From Eubacterium sp. (GTDB lineage Bacteria > Bacillota > Clostridia > Lachnospirales > Lachnospiraceae): a DNA stretch of 8,973 bases. Positions 6,649 through 8,973 of this stretch are shown here, piece after piece (positions within the stretch are counted from its first letter, which is position 1; the number at the start of each line of letters is the position of its first letter). The notes beneath the pieces are model-generated. The model saw only the letters and a list, made by a program, of their open reading frames with translations, was not told the DNA's origin and made no database searches. A program made the translations under genes and the position numbers. The stretch lies in the NCBI GenBank assembly GCA_003520145.1, contig DOVJ01000123.1, positions 1 to 8,973 of the forward strand, read 5' to 3'.

Positions 6649-8739
6649 TTATCTCGCCAACCTGTATATAGTGGCACTGTAACCTCTCATATGTACATCA
6701 AGGAAACCAGCCCTGACTGAATATCCTATCACCGACGTCGAGTGTTCTCTCGATGTAGATAAGAATATCTGCTCCATGTAATCGTTCATATTGACTCCGG
6801 CCTGCCATACAGGAATCTTGACATGCTTTTCATCATCGTTATTATTGATCACGACAATTATAACATGTTCCCTGTCAAATCTCGCATAAGAGATAAGATT
6901 ATAATCACACACCAGTTCCTTAAGACTTCCATTCCTCAAAACCGGATTATCCTTATGAAGACTTATTATAGACTTATGGAACTCGATAAGCTCCCTGTCC
7001 TCATGTCCCCAAGGATAAGTTCTTCTGTTATCAGGATCTGTGAATCCCACAACACCAGCCTCATCTCCGTAGTATATACCCGGAGCGCCCGGCCATGTCA
7101 TCATGATAACAACAGCTTCCTTGAATATTCCGTAGTTGATACCCTCACCGGCAGCAGCGCTTCCAAGAGACCCAACTCGCCCAACTCTTCTGTTCGTTCT
7201 TGTCAGAAACCTCGAATGATCGTGATTTGACAACTGATTAAGAGCTATATAAGTCGGATTCCAACCCATATTGGCCATGTTATGTTTCATAGAATCAAAG
7301 AAGCTTCTGCCGTTACCAAAAAGTCCGTCGTTACGGTTATCACTATGCTTTTCCATACCAGTCAAAAACCAGGTGACAGGTTCCATGAAAGCATCATAGT
7401 TCATGATAGTATCCCATTCATCGCCTTGAAGCCACGATCCCGGATTACCATAATGTTCCGCTAATATAACGGCATCCTTATTCGCAGACTTAACAGCCTC
7501 TCGAAACATTTGCCAAAAATGATGATTAAACTCGCTACTGTGTCCCAAATCCGCAGCTACGTCAAGTCGCCAACCATCGACATTGTACGGAGGGGATACC
7601 CACTTTTTACCAATCGACAGCACATAATTCGTAAGTTCCTCAGAGCCCTCATAATTGAGCTTTGGCAAGGTATCATGCCCCCACCATCCGTCATATGAGT
7701 TGTTGTTTGGCCAGGCGCAGTCTCTTGTATCCTTAAAATCAAAATAATTCCTGTAAGGGCTGTCCTTTGATATGTACGCGCCAGGCGCAAACCCCTCCTT
7801 GCCTTCGTATATGTGCTCTCTGTCAAGCCACTTGTTGAAGGAACCGCAGTGATTAAAGACGCCATCTATGATGACCTTCATACCACGCTTATGGATTTCC
7901 TCCACCAGCTTGATGAAAAACTGATTACTCGCCTCAAGATTCTTAATACTCGATACTCTCTGAGCATACACAGAACCCTTAGAAGGGTCAGCATCCTCCA
8001 CGATCACGCCTATATGCGGATCGATATAATCGTAATCCGCTATATCATACTTATGATTAGACGGCGACACGAATAAAGGATTGAAGTATATAACCTCCAC
8101 ACCAAGGTCCATAAGATAATCTAGCTTCTTATATACGCCAGCAAGATCACCGCCGTAAAAACGCCTTATATCCATAGCCTGCGGCAAAGAATCCCAATCC
8201 GTGACACGCGATACTGGCTGACCGATATATACATACTCGTTGTCCAAGACATCATTCGACTCATCTCCGTTACAGAAGCGGTCTATATATATCTGGTAAA
8301 CCACTGCACCCTTCATCCAGTCTGGAGTCTTAAATCCCGGTATGATTTCAAAATCATACGCCTCATTAAGCTCGCTTATTGCGCCCCACTGGTTATAGTA
8401 ACAAGTTCTCGGACCACATATGACACGGAAATAATATCTGATCTTGACATCAGACACGGTTATCTTAACCTTGTAATAATCATATGTCAGATCCCTGTCA
8501 CTTCTGTACATCTCAACACACTTGCCGTTGTAGTGAAGAAAAACCTTATCCACGTTGTACCTGTAGGTTCTGAATCTTATCGTAACTTCATCGCCAGGCA
8601 TAGGCTCAACTGGATCGCAATAATCCTTCGTTCTGTCTGAAAAAAGCGCCCGTTTGTTAAGCATAGGCCTAACACAGTTCATATATAATACCTTCTTCTG
8701 TATGTCAAGAAGGTTGCTAAAATCTCTTGAATATCTCAT
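6649..8739 (-). CDS. GH13 alpha-glucan hydrolase, neopullulanase/cyclomaltodextrinase type
   Basis: A 696-residue enzyme with no signal peptide, so probably cytoplasmic. It likely cleaves alpha-1,4 (perhaps also alpha-1,6) links in maltodextrins, pullulan or cyclodextrins taken up by the cell. Residues about 45-135 form a beta-rich N-terminal domain resembling CBM34. The (beta/alpha)8 barrel opens at VVYQIYIDRF (146-155). Conserved regions: I, DGVFNH (292-297); II, GWRLDVA with nucleophile D393; III, ILAEHYG with acid/base E428; IV, NHD with D507. LPKLN (358-362) matches the M/LPKLN motif of neopullulanase-like enzymes. A beta-sandwich follows from about 600. It is about 100 residues longer than typical neopullulanases, partly through insertions around 155-195 and 245-275, so a GH13_20 or GH13_39-like assignment is open. 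The start at ATG 8739 has GAGG (8751-8748) eight bases upstream. It is the first gene of the probable operon. Confidence 0.93.
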   Translation of the reverse strand: MRYSRDFSNLLDIQKKVLYMNCVRPMLNKRALFSDRTKDYCDPVEPMPGDEVTIRFRTYRYNVDKVFLHYNGKCVEMYRSDRDLTYDYYKVKITVSDVKIRYYFRVICGPRTCYYNQWGAISELNEAYDFEIIPGFKTPDWMKGAVVYQIYIDRFCNGDESNDVLDNEYVYIGQPVSRVTDWDSLPQAMDIRRFYGGDLAGVYKKLDYLMDLGVEVIYFNPLFVSPSNHKYDIADYDYIDPHIGVIVEDADPSKGSVYAQRVSSIKNLEASNQFFIKLVEEIHKRGMKVIIDGVFNHCGSFNKWLDREHIYEGKEGFAPGAYISKDSPYRNYFDFKDTRDCAWPNNNSYDGWWGHDTLPKLNYEGSEELTNYVLSIGKKWVSPPYNVDGWRLDVAADLGHSSEFNHHFWQMFREAVKSANKDAVILAEHYGNPGSWLQGDEWDTIMNYDAFMEPVTWFLTGMEKHSDNRNDGLFGNGRSFFDSMKHNMANMGWNPTYIALNQLSNHDHSRFLTRTNRRVGRVGSLGSAAAGEGINYGIFKEAVVIMMTWPGAPGIYYGDEAGVVGFTDPDNRRTYPWGHEDRELIEFHKSIISLHKDNPVLRNGSLKELVCDYNLISYARFDREHVIIVVINNNDDEKHVKIPVWQAGVNMNDYMEQIFLSTSREHSTSVIGYSVRAGFLDVHMRGYSATIYRLAR

Positions 8740-8772
8740 ATTACTAACCTCAAGATATAATCTTACACCTTA

Positions 8773-8801
8773 ATTATAGCATATCAGGGGTGGAGATACA
8801 A
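8773..8801 (-). promoter_or_regulatory. Extended -10 sigma-A promoter for the operon
   Basis: On the minus strand a consensus TATAAT (8778-8773) is preceded by TGC, giving an extended -10 element. A weak -35, TTGTAT (8801-8796), lies 17 bases upstream and matches consensus only in TTG. The predicted start near 8766 leaves a leader of about 27 nt before ATG 8739. No operator, catabolite-response box or riboswitch is recognisable. Confidence 0.75.
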
Positions 8802-8827
8802 TTAACTAAATGTTACAAAACCTTTAA

Positions 8828-8891
8828 GAATTCAACACCCCCGGCGACACGTTTTAGAATTCATCGTCATGCTGCGACACGTCAAGATTTC
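8828..8891. repeat. Degenerate 29-30 bp tandem repeat upstream of the promoter
   Basis: On the plus strand, GAATTC at 8828 and 8857 and GATTTC at 8886 are each exactly 29 bases apart. In the first two units the same element GCGACACGT follows (8844-8852 and 8874-8882), 30 bases apart. The third unit lacks it. The block is non-coding and starts about 27 bases upstream of the -35. It could be regulator binding sites or a fragment of an intergenic repeat. Confidence 0.6.
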
Positions 8892-8907
8892 TATACTTTC
8901 GCAGGCG

Positions 8908-8917
8908 GCTAATTAGC
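8908..8917. repeat. 10-bp perfect palindrome GCTAATTAGC
   Basis: A perfect palindrome between the tandem repeat and the nested inverted repeat, about 107 bases upstream of the -35. Its last two bases are the first two of the inverted repeat's left arm. It may be a protein binding site or chance; too short for more. Confidence 0.4.
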
Positions 8918-8973
8918 ATCCGCTCTCGCAAACTCGCATCCTACGGATGCTCAAACACGTGCTCCGCGGATGC
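8916..8973. repeat. Nested inverted repeat built from GCATCC/GGATGC
   Basis: Outer arms GCATCCGC (8916-8923) and GCGGATGC (8966-8973) enclose an inner hairpin GCATCC-TAC-GGATGC (8936-8950). The hexamer thus occurs four times in 58 bp, in alternating orientation. No T-run follows on either strand, so it does not look like an intrinsic terminator. The right arm ends exactly at the window edge and the element may continue. It resembles the dispersed, hairpin-forming intergenic repeats of bacterial genomes. Confidence 0.65.

Noticed and set aside
6452..8076. Plus-strand frames at 6452-6682, 6823-7230, 7282-7464, 7510-7698 and 7813-8076, and a minus-strand frame at 7557-7865
   Set aside because: They are shadows of the GH13 hydrolase and the small membrane protein, whose frames carry full catalytic motifs or a clear membrane segment and good start sites.
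8916..8973. Rho-independent terminator or tRNA-like fold
   Set aside because: No T-run follows the hairpins on either strand, and there is no T-arm, anticodon loop or CCA end of a tRNA.

Overview
The window looks like a piece of a Gram-positive Firmicutes chromosome, most likely from the Lachnospiraceae (Butyrivibrio, Roseburia or Lachnospira-like gut or rumen bacteria). This rests on the AT-leaning composition, strong AGGAGG-type ribosome binding sites, a sigma-A type promoter, an OmpR/HisKA two-component pair and a Cna-B-repeat surface protein of the type common in that family. The genus is an inference; no rRNA or other marker gene is present.

Every gene I can support lies on the minus strand, so the window reads right to left. 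At the far right (about 8740-8973) is a non-coding leader. It holds a nested inverted repeat at the window edge, a 10-bp palindrome, a degenerate 29-bp tandem repeat and an extended -10 promoter. Then come, almost without gaps, a cytoplasmic GH13 alpha-glucan hydrolase of neopullulanase/cyclomaltodextrinase type (8739-6649), a very basic single-pass membrane protein of 74 residues (6636-6412), an OmpR-type response regulator (6385-5711, GTG start), its histidine kinase (5714-4377, ATGA overlap) and a very large secreted adhesin that runs off the left edge (4360 to beyond 1). The gaps are 12, 26, -4 and 16 nt and no terminator is visible between genes, so a single transcript is plausible.

The adhesin fills the left half of the window as one open frame with no stop, 1,453 codons so far. 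It has a signal peptide and an N-terminal domain resembling the 'choice-of-anchor A' putative adhesive domain. A middle region follows that is partly like the FctA/Spy0128 pilin fold, then at least six Cna-B-like repeats, each with the Lys and Glu of a self-forming isopeptide bond. The closing residue of the bond is Asn in repeats 1-3 and Asp in repeats 4-5, the clearest unusual pattern in the window.

A reasonable model is that the kinase senses an envelope or external signal through its roughly 165-residue extracellular loop, and the regulator controls this operon or the wall-anchored adhesin encoded right after it. The link between an intracellular starch or maltodextrin enzyme and a surface adhesin might reflect attachment to a polysaccharide-rich niche, but this is inference from gene order alone.
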